This document shows positions 25,697-34,652 of a DNA stretch of 51,777 nucleotides, one piece after another. This stretch comes from an uncultured Spirochaetaceae bacterium (lineage in GTDB: Bacteria; Spirochaetota; Spirochaetia; Sphaerochaetales; Sphaerochaetaceae): assembly GCA_945910645.1 (NCBI GenBank), contig CAMDZB010000006.1, positions 1 through 51,777 of the forward strand, given 5' to 3'. Every line of letters begins with the position of its first letter. Position 1 is the stretch's first letter. A program made the position numbers and the translations under genes. The notes below the pieces were generated by a model. That model had not been told where the DNA came from and did not search any database. It saw only the letters and a list, made by a program, of their open reading frames with translations.

Positions 25697-27358
25697 GTGA
25701 AAAAGAAATTAGGCTTTTTATCCATTCTAGTTTTGATGATTTTATTATCGTCGTGCTTAACCTTTCAGGGAAACCCTGATTTAAAGGTGAAGGATAAAAC
25801 AGTCTTCGAGAAAGAACCTTACTGGCTTTACGGAGTAAAGAGGGAAGTTCGAAGCAACGTAAATTACGTTCAGAACAACATCTTCCTTGTTTACACAGGT
25901 GGAATCAACGGCAACGCTACGGCCACAGAGAGGTCAATAGGTTTTGCTCGCTTTAAAACAGCAATTGACAAATATAAGGATCAGCCTAACTTCGTAATTA
26001 TGGACTTAGGCAACCTTACCAACGGCAGCAGAAGCTTACTTGCATCACGAGGTCAGGATGCAGTCGACATTGTAAAGGATAACATCGACTATGATTTCAT
26101 CCTTCCAGGAGTGCTTGATATCTCGCTTGGTGATGCAACATTAAAGGCAAACGCGGAAGCGCTCAACAAGCTGGATGGAAGCAGCCGTTACTCTGCATTT
26201 AACCTTCTTGATGAGGATGGCAGAAATTCACTCTTTGCACGCTACCAGCTCTACGATTTCTCAGGATACAAACTTGCTATTGTCGGATATGTATCACCAA
26301 GCGCTGCACGTGTAAAGTCAAATCTAACTGTCGATACAGACATAAATCAATTCCTAGCATTTTTAAAACTACTGCGTCGCCAGGGTGTGGACGGGATCGT
26401 TGTTACATCCTTCATTCCGCGCGGAGATGAGGGCTTCTATGTGAATGAAGGCGGATTTGTAGACCGCATCGCATCAGAAGTAGACGACATAATCCTCGTA
26501 TCCGAGGGCACAAGGCAGAATACATCGTATGAGAAGGATGGCACAGCTGTGTCCATCATGAAGTCGGGTTTCGACTCATTCGGAGTTACAACAATCAAGG
26601 TTAAGAGCGCTGTAAAAGATAAGATCACATCAAACTTTGTATCAGCGTCAGACATTTCAGTTACATCACCTCGCTATCTTAAGGTAGACCCAGAGGTATC
26701 AGCAATAATCGAACAGCAGAAGGCATCGTTCAGAGAGAAGTACGCCAACATCGTTGCAATTCTACCTCAGGAGTATAAGACGTCACGCGAGAGCCTCAGA
26801 GAGGGCAACATCAGCGACGGCAAGCTTTCATCACTCCTTCTTGGCACAATGAAGAGCGTCACAAAGGCGGACGTATCGATGTTCCCTGCAGATTACCTCG
26901 TGAGCGAAGGATTCGACATGGGCGTTGTAACTCCAGAAATCGTTGATGGACTCTTCAGCGATGCATCAGTACTCAGAGTTGTTACGATTTCACCTCAGGA
27001 TCTATACGCAATGCTCGAAAATAACGCTCGTTACATCTACGAAGGCCGAGACAACTTCATCAACACGAACGCTCGTATCGCATACGACTGGAAGAAGACA
27101 GCTATTTCGTTTGAACTACCAAACGAGTTCGGTGGCGACACTTCTTATCAGGATACAGAGAGTATGATTTCAGCAATCTACATCAACAACGAGCCTGTAG
27201 ATAGAAACGACACCACACCGTCAATCAAGGTTGCATTCCCATCATCGATGAATGCAGACAGCGAATATGCACGCTACCTCAACAAGAGGGGAATCAACTA
27301 CAATCCACTCTCAAGCTATGTAAAACAGGTGCTCAGAGATATCTATCCTCCGTTCTGA
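25697..27358 (+). CDS. 5'-nucleotidase/UshA-like lipoprotein, metal site apparently lost
   Basis: A 553-residue lipoprotein (start GTG 25697; lipobox LSSC, C20). Its layout follows bacterial 5'-nucleotidases: an N-terminal calcineurin-like phosphoesterase fold, then the C-terminal substrate-binding domain (SDGKLSSLLLGTMKSVTKADVSMF; VVTISPQDLYAMLEN). The metal-binding motifs are replaced: TNDxHG became TGGINGN (67-73), the GD motif became GN (105-106), GNHEFD became GVLDIS (138-143), and the later SH became SF. It is therefore probably catalytically inactive and may act as a nucleoside- or nucleotide-binding surface protein. The fold assignment is from motif alignment by eye. Confidence 0.75.
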   Translation: MKKKLGFLSILVLMILLSSCLTFQGNPDLKVKDKTVFEKEPYWLYGVKREVRSNVNYVQNNIFLVYTGGINGNATATERSIGFARFKTAIDKYKDQPNFVIMDLGNLTNGSRSLLASRGQDAVDIVKDNIDYDFILPGVLDISLGDATLKANAEALNKLDGSSRYSAFNLLDEDGRNSLFARYQLYDFSGYKLAIVGYVSPSAARVKSNLTVDTDINQFLAFLKLLRRQGVDGIVVTSFIPRGDEGFYVNEGGFVDRIASEVDDIILVSEGTRQNTSYEKDGTAVSIMKSGFDSFGVTTIKVKSAVKDKITSNFVSASDISVTSPRYLKVDPEVSAIIEQQKASFREKYANIVAILPQEYKTSRESLREGNISDGKLSSLLLGTMKSVTKADVSMFPADYLVSEGFDMGVVTPEIVDGLFSDASVLRVVTISPQDLYAMLENNARYIYEGRDNFINTNARIAYDWKKTAISFELPNEFGGDTSYQDTESMISAIYINNEPVDRNDTTPSIKVAFPSSMNADSEYARYLNKRGINYNPLSSYVKQVLRDIYPPF

Positions 27359-27444
27359 TATGCATTTGCTGCAAACGATGAATCGTCATATAAAGTAGTT
27401 GTGCCTTATTTGATACTATTACTATCTTACTAAAAGGATGTCTG

Positions 27445-28200
27445 ATGTCACACAAGTTAGAAGTTAAAAAATTATACAAAACTTTTGATGATAAAAAAAT
27501 ATTGAACAACATAAACTTTTATATTGATCAGGGCGAATTCGTGTCGGTTTTAGGCCCCTCTGGTTGCGGGAAAACAACGCTGTTGAGAATAATAATAGGA
27601 TTGGAAAAAGCGGATGAGGGAACAGTGACGGTTGACGGGACTGATGTTACTTCATTTTCGCCCTCAAAAAGAAAAATGGGCATCGTGTTTCAAAATTATG
27701 CGCTTTTTGAAAACATGACTGTTCTAAGGAATGTAGAATATGCGCTTTTATGCGCTAAAAAGGGCAAAAAGCAAGCAAGAGAAATATCAATGGCATTGAT
27801 TGAACAAATGCATCTTAGCGACAAGATAAACAAATATCCCTCAGAGCTTTCGGGCGGTCAGGCACAGCGTGTTGCAATAGCCAGAACCCTTGCACTATCA
27901 CCCGAAATTATACTGTTTGATGAACCTCTATCGGCATTGGATGTTTCAACCAGGCTTGAAATGAGAAGTGAACTTAAGGAATTGCAAGCTTCACTTAAAA
28001 CTACCATTTTGTACGTGACTCACGATCAGGAGGAGGCTGTTGCGCTTTCTGACAGAGTAATGGTAATGTCTGAGGGGGTAATACGGGCAATAGACACGCC
28101 TTATAATATCGTCAATTGCCAAACCGATGAGTTCGTAAATGAATTTGTTAAAAAGAATATACAGATAAAAGCTGAATCCCTTAAAAGGTTTATCAATTAG
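27445..28200 (+). CDS. ABC transporter ATP-binding protein (iron/phosphonate/thiamine type)
   Basis: The 251-residue ATPase has Walker A GPSGCGKTT, Q-loop FQNYALF, signature LSGGQAQRVAIAR, Walker B ILFDEP and the switch histidine THDQEEA. It begins a three-gene importer operon (ATPase, two-domain permease 9 nt later, solute-binding lipoprotein). An AAAGGATG Shine-Dalgarno lies upstream. The block is richer in A/T and in ATA/TTT codons than flanking genes, which suggests horizontal acquisition. Confidence 0.93.
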   Translation: MSHKLEVKKLYKTFDDKKILNNINFYIDQGEFVSVLGPSGCGKTTLLRIIIGLEKADEGTVTVDGTDVTSFSPSKRKMGIVFQNYALFENMTVLRNVEYALLCAKKGKKQAREISMALIEQMHLSDKINKYPSELSGGQAQRVAIARTLALSPEIILFDEPLSALDVSTRLEMRSELKELQASLKTTILYVTHDQEEAVALSDRVMVMSEGVIRAIDTPYNIVNCQTDEFVNEFVKKNIQIKAESLKRFIN

Positions 28201-28209
28201 TCATCCAAT

Positions 28210-29808
28210 ATGAACAACAGATCACAAAACGGATTTTCATTCTTAAAATATGCTCTTATTCTGTTCTATGTCGTATTTTTGATTATCCCCTTGTGTATAA
28301 TGCTTTCAAACATAAAGAACGCGGATATAAAGGAGACATTCACATCAATTTCTTTTATTAATGCACTCAGGAATTCAATTTTTTCATCCGTTATAGCAAC
28401 ATCTGTAAGTGTTTTGCTTTCGCTTACGGCCGCACTTTGTTTAAGAAGGACAGATATTAAAATCAAAAATGTTTTTCTGACCGTATTTACACTTCCTATG
28501 CTTCTTCCATCCGTTTCACACGCTTTTGGCCTGATATTGCTTTTCGGTTCAAACGGCATATTAACAAGACTATTACACATAACCGGTAATATCTATGGGT
28601 TTTACGGTGTGGTGGGCGCCCTTGTTCTGTATTCATTTCCGCTTGGCACGCTTATGTTCTATGATGTTTTAAGGTATGAGGACTACACTCAATATGAAAG
28701 TGCTTCCGTTCTTGGGATTTCAAAAACAAGACAATTTATCTCCATAACACTTCCGTTTCTGAAAAAGCCTCTGTTGACTGTTTTTTTTGCCGTGTTCACT
28801 ATGACGTTTACCGATTACGGAGTTCCTCTTATGATCGGGAGTAAATATATAACTCTTCCCGTTATAATGTATAACGAAGTAATAGGGATGCTTGATTTTG
28901 CAAAGGGTAGCGTGATTGCACTTATTCTTCTTTTGCCGTCATTGTTGCTATTCTTTATAAACAAAAGGAATGTAACCGACAATTTACCTCTTATGCGGAA
29001 AGGAGTTAAAGTAAGCTCCTCTCTCGGAACACGTGCTCTTTCATACAGCTTTTGTATAATCGTATCAGTTGTTATTTCTTTGATAATGCTGTCTTTTATA
29101 TATGTAAGCTTTATAGTAAAGTATCCTCAAAACACTTCGTTTACTCTGGATAATTTCAAAAGCATACTTGGGGTAGGCAGGATAAAATACCTCTTCCATT
29201 CCCTTGTAATTTCGTTCTTTACGGCAGTAATGGGAACAGTTATGGCATTCTTTTCTTCATATATAACAACAAGAACAAGGATAAAAAATTCATCAATTCT
29301 TCATTATATTACCGTATCAACAATAGCTGTTCCTGGGGTTGTTTTGGGGCTTGCCTATGCTTTTAGCTTTAAACAAACTCCGATTTACGGAACACTTTTT
29401 ATTCTGATTGCAGTGAATACCGTTCATTTTATAGCCTCTCCATATCTGATGATTTCCTCATCCCTTCGTAAGCTGAATGAAAACATCGAAAACGTAGGAT
29501 TGACGCTTGGAGTTTCACGTTTAAGAATAATAAAGGATGTTTTGTTTCCTCTGTCTTTAATAACCGTTATAGAGATGTTCACTTATTTTTTTGTAAATAC
29601 CATGGTTACTGTATCAGCTGTGTCGTTCTTAACAAGTTCTGCTAATATGGTTCTTTCGCTCATGATAAATCAATTCCGTGCTCAACTCTTACTTGAAAGC
29701 GCCGCAGCAATATCGTTTATAATATTTTGTATTAATATTTTATTAAAAATAGTATTTGTATTATTTAAAAAAGCCATAAAAAGAAAAGGGTATTTATCAG
29801 TTATATAA
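28210..29808 (+). CDS. ABC transporter permease, fused two-domain (FbpB/ThiP-like)
   Basis: The 532-residue protein has about 12 transmembrane helices in two homologous halves, each with an EAA-type cytoplasmic loop (ESASVLGISKTRQFISITLPFL in the first; ENVGLTLGVSRLRIIKDVLFPL in the second) that docks the ATPase. Fusion of both permease halves is usual for Fe3+, thiamine and 2-aminoethylphosphonate importers. It lies between its ATPase and its binding protein. Confidence 0.92.
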   Translation: MNNRSQNGFSFLKYALILFYVVFLIIPLCIMLSNIKNADIKETFTSISFINALRNSIFSSVIATSVSVLLSLTAALCLRRTDIKIKNVFLTVFTLPMLLPSVSHAFGLILLFGSNGILTRLLHITGNIYGFYGVVGALVLYSFPLGTLMFYDVLRYEDYTQYESASVLGISKTRQFISITLPFLKKPLLTVFFAVFTMTFTDYGVPLMIGSKYITLPVIMYNEVIGMLDFAKGSVIALILLLPSLLLFFINKRNVTDNLPLMRKGVKVSSSLGTRALSYSFCIIVSVVISLIMLSFIYVSFIVKYPQNTSFTLDNFKSILGVGRIKYLFHSLVISFFTAVMGTVMAFFSSYITTRTRIKNSSILHYITVSTIAVPGVVLGLAYAFSFKQTPIYGTLFILIAVNTVHFIASPYLMISSSLRKLNENIENVGLTLGVSRLRIIKDVLFPLSLITVIEMFTYFFVNTMVTVSAVSFLTSSANMVLSLMINQFRAQLLLESAAAISFIIFCINILLKIVFVLFKKAIKRKGYLSVI

Positions 29809-29881
29809 TAATTTTTTTCATTCATTCTTGTTATATTTGAAAATTCATTATATATTAGTTGACCTATAATAAGAGGTGATA

Positions 29882-30880
29882 ATGAAAAGAATATCATTTG
29901 TATTGGCAATTATGCTGATGATTTTACCCGTTTTCTTTATTTCATGCCGGAAGGATAAAAAGGGCAATGAAGAGAAAGTTCAAATTGTAATCTATACTCC
30001 TGCAGAAGAAACGCAGTTTCAGCTTTATCAAAAGCGCTTGGCTGAAAAATTCCCCTCATACGACATAAGGATGGAATGGATGTCATCGGGTGATGGGGCT
30101 GCTCGCTTAAAAGCTGAGAAGGATAAAATTGCTGCAGACATACTTGTAACATGGGAGGGTGGATATCTTGGTATGCTTGAGGAAAACCTTGCATCTATTC
30201 CTTGGCTTGATAATGATATTTACCTTGATGATATAACATGGGAGAACAAAAAATTTGCTCCTGAACTCAGAAACTCTGGAGCAATAGTGCTTAACAATAA
30301 ATTAATCAAGGAAAAGGGGCTTCCTATTCCCGAAACCTATGAGGATCTTTTAAATCCCGTTTATAAAAACCTTATAGCAATGCCAAACCCCAAAAGCTCC
30401 GGAACAGGCTATATGTTCCTTAAGAATCTTGTTAATGCTTGGGGTGAAGATAAGGCCTTTGAATACTTTGACAAGCTTTCCGAAAACATACTTCAGTTTA
30501 CAACTTCGGGAGTGGGCGGATTGAATGCGCTTTGTCAAAATGAGGTTGCCATAGGTCTTGGAATGACCTCACATGCCGTTAAACTTATAAACGAGGATGG
30601 TTTTGATTTTACTATCAAATACTTTGCCGAGGGTGCACCTTATTCTATTTACGGATATGCAATCGTAAAAGGAAGAGAGAATAAAAAGGGAGTTAAGGAG
30701 GTTTTTGAATATCTTCGCCTTGATCTTACTTATGAGTTTGACAGCGCGTATTACCCCGAACAGATTTTCAAGGATAAAGTCTATAACATAAAAGGCTATC
30801 CTCATCCTATCCCATACGGGAATATGGAAAATAACACTCCTGAGGAAAAAGCAAGGCTTCTTAAAAAATGGAAGTATTGA
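29882..30880 (+). CDS. ABC solute-binding lipoprotein (Fe3+/phosphonate/thiamine-type)
   Basis: From ATG 29882 (Shine-Dalgarno AGAGGTGAT) the 332-residue protein has a signal peptide with lipobox FISC and a type-II periplasmic-binding fold: IVIYTPAEETQF near the N-terminus, AADILVTWEGG, MPNPKSSGTGYMFL, and GAPYSIYGYAIVKG. The motifs resemble FbpA/PhnS/ThiB-like proteins. The ligand could be ferric iron, a phosphonate or a thiamine-like compound; the sequence does not decide. It completes the importer begun at 27445. Confidence 0.88.
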   Translation: MKRISFVLAIMLMILPVFFISCRKDKKGNEEKVQIVIYTPAEETQFQLYQKRLAEKFPSYDIRMEWMSSGDGAARLKAEKDKIAADILVTWEGGYLGMLEENLASIPWLDNDIYLDDITWENKKFAPELRNSGAIVLNNKLIKEKGLPIPETYEDLLNPVYKNLIAMPNPKSSGTGYMFLKNLVNAWGEDKAFEYFDKLSENILQFTTSGVGGLNALCQNEVAIGLGMTSHAVKLINEDGFDFTIKYFAEGAPYSIYGYAIVKGRENKKGVKEVFEYLRLDLTYEFDSAYYPEQIFKDKVYNIKGYPHPIPYGNMENNTPEEKARLLKKWKY

Positions 30881-30901
30881 CAAAATATAAAAACTAATAG
30901 C

Positions 30902-30931
30902 TTGAAATAGTAGCCTTTGATTTATTACAAT
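30902..30931 (+). promoter_or_regulatory. ffs: promoter of the SRP RNA gene
   Basis: TTGAAA (30902-30907), 18-nt spacer, TACAAT (30926-30931). It predicts initiation at about 30938-30939, exactly where the RNA terminal stem begins. Confidence 0.7.
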
Positions 30932-30938
30932 ATAAGTA

Positions 30939-31038
30939 GGTTAGCGGCACCCAACTATTTTTAGTATCTAAACCCCGCCAGGGTCGGAAGACAGCAACGG
31001 TAGGATAATTAAGAATGAGCTTGGTAATGTTGCTAGCC
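30939..31038 (+). ncRNA. ffs: signal recognition particle RNA (4.5S, small bacterial form)
   Basis: The conserved SRP domain IV core is visible at about 30974-31002: GCCAGGGTCGGAAGACAGC with the GGAA tetraloop, followed by AACGG. Outside it the arms pair, and the ends close with GGTTAGC (30939-30945) against GCTAGCC (31032-31038), giving a 100-nt hairpin without an Alu domain. It binds Ffh and directs membrane-protein targeting. Confidence 0.9.
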
Positions 31039-31049
31039 TTCTTTATAAT
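31021..31049 (+). promoter_or_regulatory. dgt: dgt promoter inside the SRP RNA gene
   Basis: TTGGTA (31021-31026), 17-nt spacer, TATAAT (31044-31049). The -35 lies in the 3' arm of the SRP RNA. Predicted initiation is at about 31056, which is the GTG third codon of the open frame. Confidence 0.45.
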
Positions 31050-32333
31050 ATGAGCGTGGACACAGGCGATTATCATCAGGAGATTCAAACTAAGTCTCGT
31101 TTTTATACAGAGGATTCAAGCCTCATTAGGATGAGTAAAACCACACCGACTAAAATCAGAACAAACAGCATAATCGATGTTGAACGCATCATAAACATTC
31201 CATTTTACAACAGGTACACAGGAAAAACGCAGGTTTTCTCACTATACAAAAATGATGATCTTACACACCGCGGTTTACACGTTCAGCTCGTGTCGCGTAC
31301 AGCACGCACTATAGGTAAGGCGCTCGGGCTCAACACAGATCTCATTGAGGCAATAGCGCTCGGGCACGATCTTGGACACACTCCGTTTGGTCACATGGGT
31401 GAGAAGATCCTTGATGACATTCTGTATAGAAACACGGGGCGACACTTTATGCATAATGTTCAGAGTGTGCGAGTGCTTCGTAATATCTGCCCTGTGGGAA
31501 TATCGCTGCAGACGCTTGATGGAATACTATGTCACAACGGCGAATTTGCATCGCAAGGGTTGTATCCCAAAGACAGTAAGATCCACTCGTTTAAAGACCT
31601 TGATGATGTTATGGAGGAGTCGTATACAAAGGGCGCTGACTTTGTAAAGCATCTTGTTCCATCCACGCTTGAAGGTGCCGTAGTTCGATTCTCCGATATG
31701 ATAGCTTACCTTGGTAAAGACAGGCAGGATGCACGTAAATTTGCCCTTGAGCAAAATATCCAGTATAAAAACACAAATGGAATTTCAAACAGCACGATTA
31801 TAAAGGAACTCACTGAAGACATAGTAGAAAACAGCCTTGGTAAGAACTGCATACGCCTCTCAGATAGTATGTTTAAGGAGCTACAGACGCTCAAAAACGA
31901 CAACAAAGAGATGTACGAAACGCCAAAAGAGGTTGAGAGGCTAGGGCGTACGACAGATGGAGTTATACACACATTATTCAACAAAATGTACGATCAATTC
32001 CTTAAGGACATCGAGAGCGGCAACAGGAATTCCCCGATTGCCTCGCATCTTGAATACCTCAAGCGCTATCAGAGCGATGAAAAGGTTTATCTTGATAATT
32101 ATTTCCACCCCATCAGCGATAAGAACGTTCAGAATAATCAATTAGTTGTTGATTTTATCGCAAGCATGACCGACGATTACTTTTACGAGCTTTCTAAACT
32201 GATGTATCCTGATATTTTAAAAGAAAATAATCTTGAATATGTGGGGTATTTTAATGATACAATTAAGGATGAACGAGATCCAAACAACAATAAAAAACGC
32301 ATAGACGTTTATATAAAAGAATTGCACGGATAA
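31050..32333 (+). CDS. dgt: dGTP triphosphohydrolase-like HD hydrolase
   Basis: The 427-residue protein has the HD-domain metal ligands: H73 in THRGLHVQLVSR, H106-D107 in LGHDLGHTPFGHMGE, and the later SDMIAYLGKD aspartate. It removes triphosphate from dGTP or related dNTPs and so trims the dNTP pool. The start is uncertain: ATG 31050 touches the -10 box of the only visible promoter, whereas a leaderless mRNA would begin on the in-frame GTG at 31056. No Shine-Dalgarno is present for either. Confidence 0.9.
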   Translation: MSVDTGDYHQEIQTKSRFYTEDSSLIRMSKTTPTKIRTNSIIDVERIINIPFYNRYTGKTQVFSLYKNDDLTHRGLHVQLVSRTARTIGKALGLNTDLIEAIALGHDLGHTPFGHMGEKILDDILYRNTGRHFMHNVQSVRVLRNICPVGISLQTLDGILCHNGEFASQGLYPKDSKIHSFKDLDDVMEESYTKGADFVKHLVPSTLEGAVVRFSDMIAYLGKDRQDARKFALEQNIQYKNTNGISNSTIIKELTEDIVENSLGKNCIRLSDSMFKELQTLKNDNKEMYETPKEVERLGRTTDGVIHTLFNKMYDQFLKDIESGNRNSPIASHLEYLKRYQSDEKVYLDNYFHPISDKNVQNNQLVVDFIASMTDDYFYELSKLMYPDILKENNLEYVGYFNDTIKDERDPNNNKKRIDVYIKELHG

Positions 32334-32351
32334 TAACAGGGGGATGAGTGC

Positions 32352-33605
32352 ATGAGCATAATAAGGCCACAAAAGCTGGGGATTATAGCAGGTCCTGGCA
32401 GTGAATACTTTACAAAGAAAATAGTAAATCACCTTCACGATCTTTACGATCAAAGAAACGAGAAGATGATCGACGCACTATCGCAAAAGTACAGCACGCC
32501 AACAGATACAATCACAAGGTACATATCATTCATGGAAGACTTGTCCTACCCTGAAATTCCATCAACAAATAGTGAGGTTAACCTCAGGCTTCCAAACTTC
32601 AGGATTGACGTAAAGTACACCCGCTTTAAGAACGGCGAAGTTAAAACAGAGATTCTAAGCCCTGTAAGAGGAATGTCTGTATACATGGTATACGACATGT
32701 CTGTTCACACGGAGATTCAGGTTGGCGACACTCGCTTTACCCCAACTATCAACGATCATATGATGTTCCTGTTCACCACGGTTCAGGCCGTGATGATGTC
32801 AGGTGCAGGATCAATTACGCTTGTGCTTCCTACATATCCATATGCACGTCAGCATAAGAAAACCACGCGTGAAGGACTAACAGCAGCGCTTGTCGGAAAG
32901 ATCCTTGAGGATATGGGCGTTACTCGTATCATCACGTTGGATATTCACTCAAGGGAGATTGAGAACGCATTCTCAAGGCTTCATCTTGAGAATCTACACG
33001 CATCATACGAGTGTATCGGTGCACTTGATAAGGTCTTGGATATTTCATCAAACGATCTTGTTGTGGTATCGCCTGATACTGGAGCTGTTGCGCGTAACAA
33101 GTTTTACGCAAACGCACTACACTGTCCGCTTGCAATGCTATATAAGGAGCGTGACTATTCAAAGTTATCGCTTGACGCAAAGCATTCGAACATCAAGAGT
33201 ATTAACCTGCTTGGAGACGTAAAAGACAAGCACGTTATCATCGCAGACGATATGATAGCAACAGGTGGTACTCTCATCACTGCTATGAGGGAGCTTAAAA
33301 AGAAGGGTGCAAAGACAATAACGTCTATCGTGTCACTTCCGTTCTTCAACGGCTCTGCGCCTGAGGACTTCGACGCGGCCAACAAGGAGGGCGTATTTGA
33401 GCACATAATCGGCACTAACGCGGTGTTCCAGAACGAGAGGCTACTCAGCAAGGACTGGTTTGTACAGGCTGATATTTCGGAGCTATTTGCAAAGGTTATT
33501 ATGCGTCTACACCATCGCCGTCCGATATCTCCACTTCTTGATAACAGAACATTTGTTCAGAATCTTATCAACAAAAAACAGCAGAATAAAAATAAGGAGA
33601 ATTAA
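32352..33605 (+). CDS. prs: ribose-phosphate pyrophosphokinase (PRPP synthase), long form
   Basis: The 417-residue protein contains PRPP-synthase motifs: FKNGEVKTEI (usual FxDGE), VRGMSVYMV, LPTYPYARQHKK, and the PRPP loop DDMIATGGTL. It makes PRPP from ribose 5-phosphate and ATP for nucleotide, His and Trp synthesis. It is about 100 residues longer than the usual form. Much of the excess is an insertion of roughly 50 residues after the first strand-helix unit, and there is a C-terminal tail. GGGGGAT before the ATG acts as Shine-Dalgarno. trxA follows 1 nt after its stop. Confidence 0.92.
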   Translation: MSIIRPQKLGIIAGPGSEYFTKKIVNHLHDLYDQRNEKMIDALSQKYSTPTDTITRYISFMEDLSYPEIPSTNSEVNLRLPNFRIDVKYTRFKNGEVKTEILSPVRGMSVYMVYDMSVHTEIQVGDTRFTPTINDHMMFLFTTVQAVMMSGAGSITLVLPTYPYARQHKKTTREGLTAALVGKILEDMGVTRIITLDIHSREIENAFSRLHLENLHASYECIGALDKVLDISSNDLVVVSPDTGAVARNKFYANALHCPLAMLYKERDYSKLSLDAKHSNIKSINLLGDVKDKHVIIADDMIATGGTLITAMRELKKKGAKTITSIVSLPFFNGSAPEDFDAANKEGVFEHIIGTNAVFQNERLLSKDWFVQADISELFAKVIMRLHHRRPISPLLDNRTFVQNLINKKQQNKNKEN

Positions 33606-33606
33606 T

Positions 33607-33912
33607 ATGAGTGTTGAAATTAAAGCATCAGAATTTGACGAAAAAGTAAGAAACGCAAAGGGAACAGTAGTTGTAGACTTTTTTGCAACTTGGTGTGCTC
33701 CATGCCGCATGCTTGGCAAGGTGATCGACGAGGTTTCAAAGGAAGTTACAGACGTTCCATTTTATAAGGTGAATGTGGATACAGCAGCAGAGCTTGCATC
33801 ATCATTTGGTATTGAGAGCATTCCAGTGCTAGTTGTGTTCAAAGACGGTGAGAAGGTACATCAGGTTGTTGGTTTTCAAGACGCTGATGCAGTTAAATCT
33901 TTGATTAAGTAA
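33607..33912 (+). CDS. trxA: thioredoxin
   Basis: The 101-residue thioredoxin has active site W29-C30-A31-P32-C33 (CAPC rather than the usual CGPC) and the cis-proline loop SIPVLVVF. It reduces protein disulfides in the cytoplasm. The AAGGAGAAT Shine-Dalgarno at the end of prs fixes the start at ATG 33607; the much longer open frame upstream only overlaps prs. Confidence 0.95.
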   Translation: MSVEIKASEFDEKVRNAKGTVVVDFFATWCAPCRMLGKVIDEVSKEVTDVPFYKVNVDTAAELASSFGIESIPVLVVFKDGEKVHQVVGFQDADAVKSLIK

Positions 33913-33920
33913 TCCGTATA

Positions 33921-33949
33921 TTGAAAACATTTTAGACATTTTGTATAGT
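33921..33949 (+). promoter_or_regulatory. promoter of exported protein 1 (near-leaderless)
   Basis: TTGAAA (33921-33926), 17-nt spacer, TATAGT (33944-33949), 8 nt before ATG 33958. No Shine-Dalgarno. Confidence 0.6.
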
Positions 33950-33957
33950 TTTTACTC

Positions 33958-34575
33958 ATGAAAAGAATTGCATCTATTTTTATAGTATTTTGTATTGCTG
34001 CAACGGGAGTGTTCGCAGCGGTAACGTTGCCAGTAACTAACATCGCATTCGACAACATCCCAGAGGATGGCAGATGGGTAGTCGACGACAGAACTGAATT
34101 CACAAAGGCAAAGGCTAAGGGCATCATTGAGGTGCCACATCCTATCATCAACAACGCCTATCTTGCTGGTGAAGACAAGATAGGTGAGAGTGGCGAAATA
34201 TTCACGCTTCTTAACGAGTGCTCTGGCATGGGTTTTGCCTTCAACTGGAGTGTCGTTAGGATTATGGCAGTAAAAGAGACGTCAAATGAGATCGAAAACT
34301 TCCTAAAAGGACATGTCGAGCGTCTTGGGGGCTCAAAGTTCAAGGTGACATCCAAGGATAGGAATAAGAAGACTGGCGAGATCTATCTTAAGTACAACTG
34401 GATTTTACCATCAGGAAAACGCGTGTATGGATACACATGCGGCGTGTTCCACAACAAGGAGACCGTAGTTAACCTCACAATCGAATGGACGGACAACGAG
34501 GGTAAGGCTAAAGCACAGAAGGCGTTTGAGGATTTTAGAAGCAACTTTGATGTTAAATTTAAATTAGGTATTTAA
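33958..34575 (+). CDS. exported protein of unknown function, paralogue 1
   Basis: The 205-residue protein has an N-terminal signal peptide (cleavage probably after GVFA at about residue 19) and a soluble domain with no motif I know. It is clearly homologous to the next gene: shared strings include TLP.T.I, NGRW/DGRW, FSW.AVR/FNWSVVR and the C-terminal FKxK. It is therefore one of a tandem duplicated pair of periplasmic proteins. It lies directly after trxA but has its own promoter. Confidence 0.8.
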   Translation: MKRIASIFIVFCIAATGVFAAVTLPVTNIAFDNIPEDGRWVVDDRTEFTKAKAKGIIEVPHPIINNAYLAGEDKIGESGEIFTLLNECSGMGFAFNWSVVRIMAVKETSNEIENFLKGHVERLGGSKFKVTSKDRNKKTGEIYLKYNWILPSGKRVYGYTCGVFHNKETVVNLTIEWTDNEGKAKAQKAFEDFRSNFDVKFKLGI

Positions 34576-34617
34576 CCTTCAGTTCGACACAAAATTTGAC
34601 AAAATAACCAATCAACT

Positions 34618-34646
34618 TTGAATTAATACAAACAAGGCTGTATATT
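34618..34646 (+). promoter_or_regulatory. promoter of exported protein 2 (leaderless)
   Basis: TTGAAT (34618-34623), 17-nt spacer, TATATT (34641-34646), 6 nt before ATG 34653; an overlapping TATAAT is at 34646-34651. No Shine-Dalgarno. Confidence 0.65.
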
Positions 34647-34652
34647 ATAATT

